64,000 nt of DNA. Source: Aliirhizobium smilacinae. Lineage in GTDB: Bacteria; Pseudomonadota; Alphaproteobacteria; Rhizobiales; Rhizobiaceae. Positions within the stretch are counted from its first letter, which is position 1; every line of letters begins with the position of its first letter. The DNA lies in NCBI RefSeq assembly GCF_006335145.1, contig NZ_VDMN01000001.1, forward strand, positions 806,001-870,000, in the 5' to 3' direction. Under the pieces are notes generated by a model, which was not told the origin of the DNA, searched no databases, and saw nothing but the letters and a program-made list of their open reading frames with translations. This document shows positions 63,472 to 64,000 of the stretch, piece by piece. A program made the position numbers and the translations under genes.

Positions 63472-64000
63472 ATGAACGACAAGAAGCTGCCGGATGGCGG
63501 CGTTCTCTATGACGAGACGGAAGAAGACGACGATGAGGTTCTGGCGCCGGACACGGCTGCCGATGTCATCACTGCGTCGATCGACTGGAACGAGGCCGTC
63601 AGACAGGATAACGGCCTCAAGGGTGCCGACCTGATTGCCGAATTCGTCAAGCACCTGCCGAATGCGCCGGGCGTCTATCGCATGTTCAACGAGGCCGGCG
63701 ACGTCATGTATGTCGGCAAGGCGCGCAGCCTGAAGAAACGCGTCGGCAACTATGCGCAGGGGCGACTGCATTCCAACCGCCTCACCCGCATGGTGCGCGA
63801 GACGACCCATATGGAATTCGTCACGACGCGGACGGAAACCGAAGCGCTGCTGCTCGAAGCCAATTTGATCAAGCGGCTGCGCCCCCGCTTCAACGTGCTG
63901 CTGCGCGACGACAAGTCGTTTCCCTACATTCTGATCAGCGGCGACCACCGCGCCCCTGCCCTTTTGAAGCACCGTGGTGCGCGGGCGAGAAAAGGGCAGT
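63472..64000 (+). CDS. uvrC: excinuclease ABC subunit C, 3' part beyond the window
   Basis: The reading frame runs off the right edge after 176 codons. A negatively charged N-terminal extension (about 1-60, with [13 protein letters not shown]) precedes the GIY-YIG nuclease domain (about 60-140), seen in NAPGVYRMF and [17 protein letters not shown]. UvrC makes the 3' incision in nucleotide excision repair with UvrB. The start is ATG 63472; a weak GGAGATGTGG motif is upstream. Confidence 0.93.
   Translation, partial: MNDKKLPDGGVLYDETEEDDDEVLAPDTAADVITASIDWNEAVRQDNGLKGADLIAEFVKHLPNAPGVYRMFNEAGDVMYVGKARSLKKRVGNYAQGRLHSNRLTRMVRETTHMEFVTTRTETEALLLEANLIKRLRPRFNVLLRDDKSFPYILISGDHRAPALLKHRGARARKGQ

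Overview
The window is about 64 kb of chromosomal DNA from an alphaproteobacterium, almost certainly a member of the Rhizobiaceae (Agrobacterium / Rhizobium / Neorhizobium group). Evidence: the order bamE - ubiquinol-cytochrome c chaperone - yceD - plsX - fabH - ihfA - merR, the glyA-nrdR-ribD-ribE and ribH-nusB clusters, an LdtR-type MarR regulator beside an L,D-transpeptidase, HdaA, BA14K-like and DUF1236-like secreted proteins, a RopB/Omp25-like porin, and a Rhizobiaceae-type intergenic hairpin repeat. The genus cannot be settled from the sequence alone. Most of the window is core chromosome with tightly packed genes. I found no prophage, insertion sequence, CRISPR array, integrase or classical riboswitch.

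Layout. 1-4.5 kb: the end of an O-antigen ligase-like gene, an XRE-type regulator, three small proteins, tRNA-Pro(GGG), a c-type cytochrome, a basic BA14K-like protein and a MerR regulator. 4.5-9 kb: ihfA, fabH, plsX, yceD and the cytochrome bc1 chaperone on the minus strand, divergent from bamE. 9-13 kb: a K+-independent H+-pumping pyrophosphatase and an MFS transporter. 12.6-18.5 kb: nusB, ribH, ribE, ribD, nrdR and glyA on the minus strand, interrupted by one plus-strand GAF/HD-GYP gene. 18.7-22 kb: L,D-transpeptidase, a 66-residue protein and LdtR. 22-28.8 kb: hemB, an RDD protein, bpt, an EamA transporter, a MazE-like/Doc toxin-antitoxin pair with an extra solitary antitoxin-like gene, and parC.

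29-41 kb: an unrecognised secreted protein, a SulP transporter, a DUF1236-like protein, an HBM-type chemoreceptor, aspS, a small Cys/His-rich protein with a DUF411 protein, an MFS transporter, rnd, and a DUF2000/AraC divergent pair. 41-50.8 kb: a phytase-like esterase, an EamA transporter, an SRPBCC protein, and ppx, ppk, hdaA and an AI-2E permease in one minus-strand block. 51-58.5 kb: purM-purN, a Phd/VapC pair, a stand-alone PhnM-like amidohydrolase, a Nudix hydrolase, a cytoplasmic molybdopterin oxidoreductase and rlmJ. 58.5-64 kb: a YbhN-like membrane protein, a periplasmic RNase T2, a GST, an orphan TctC-type binding protein, the porin, and the 5' part of uvrC.

How the genes fit together: the window covers envelope lipid and outer-membrane assembly (plsX, fabH, bamE, porin, L,D-transpeptidase), riboflavin, one-carbon, haem and purine synthesis (rib genes, glyA, hemB, purMN), phosphate-energy metabolism (H+-PPase, ppk-ppx) and chromosome maintenance (ihfA, parC, hdaA, uvrC). 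The accessory content is modest: two toxin-antitoxin loci and several lineage-specific secreted proteins. I did not find a clearly new multi-gene system. The most interesting candidates are the solitary antitoxin-like gene beside the Doc locus, the LdtR/transpeptidase locus with its small middle gene, the Cys/His protein plus DUF411 pair, and the isolated PhnM-like enzyme.
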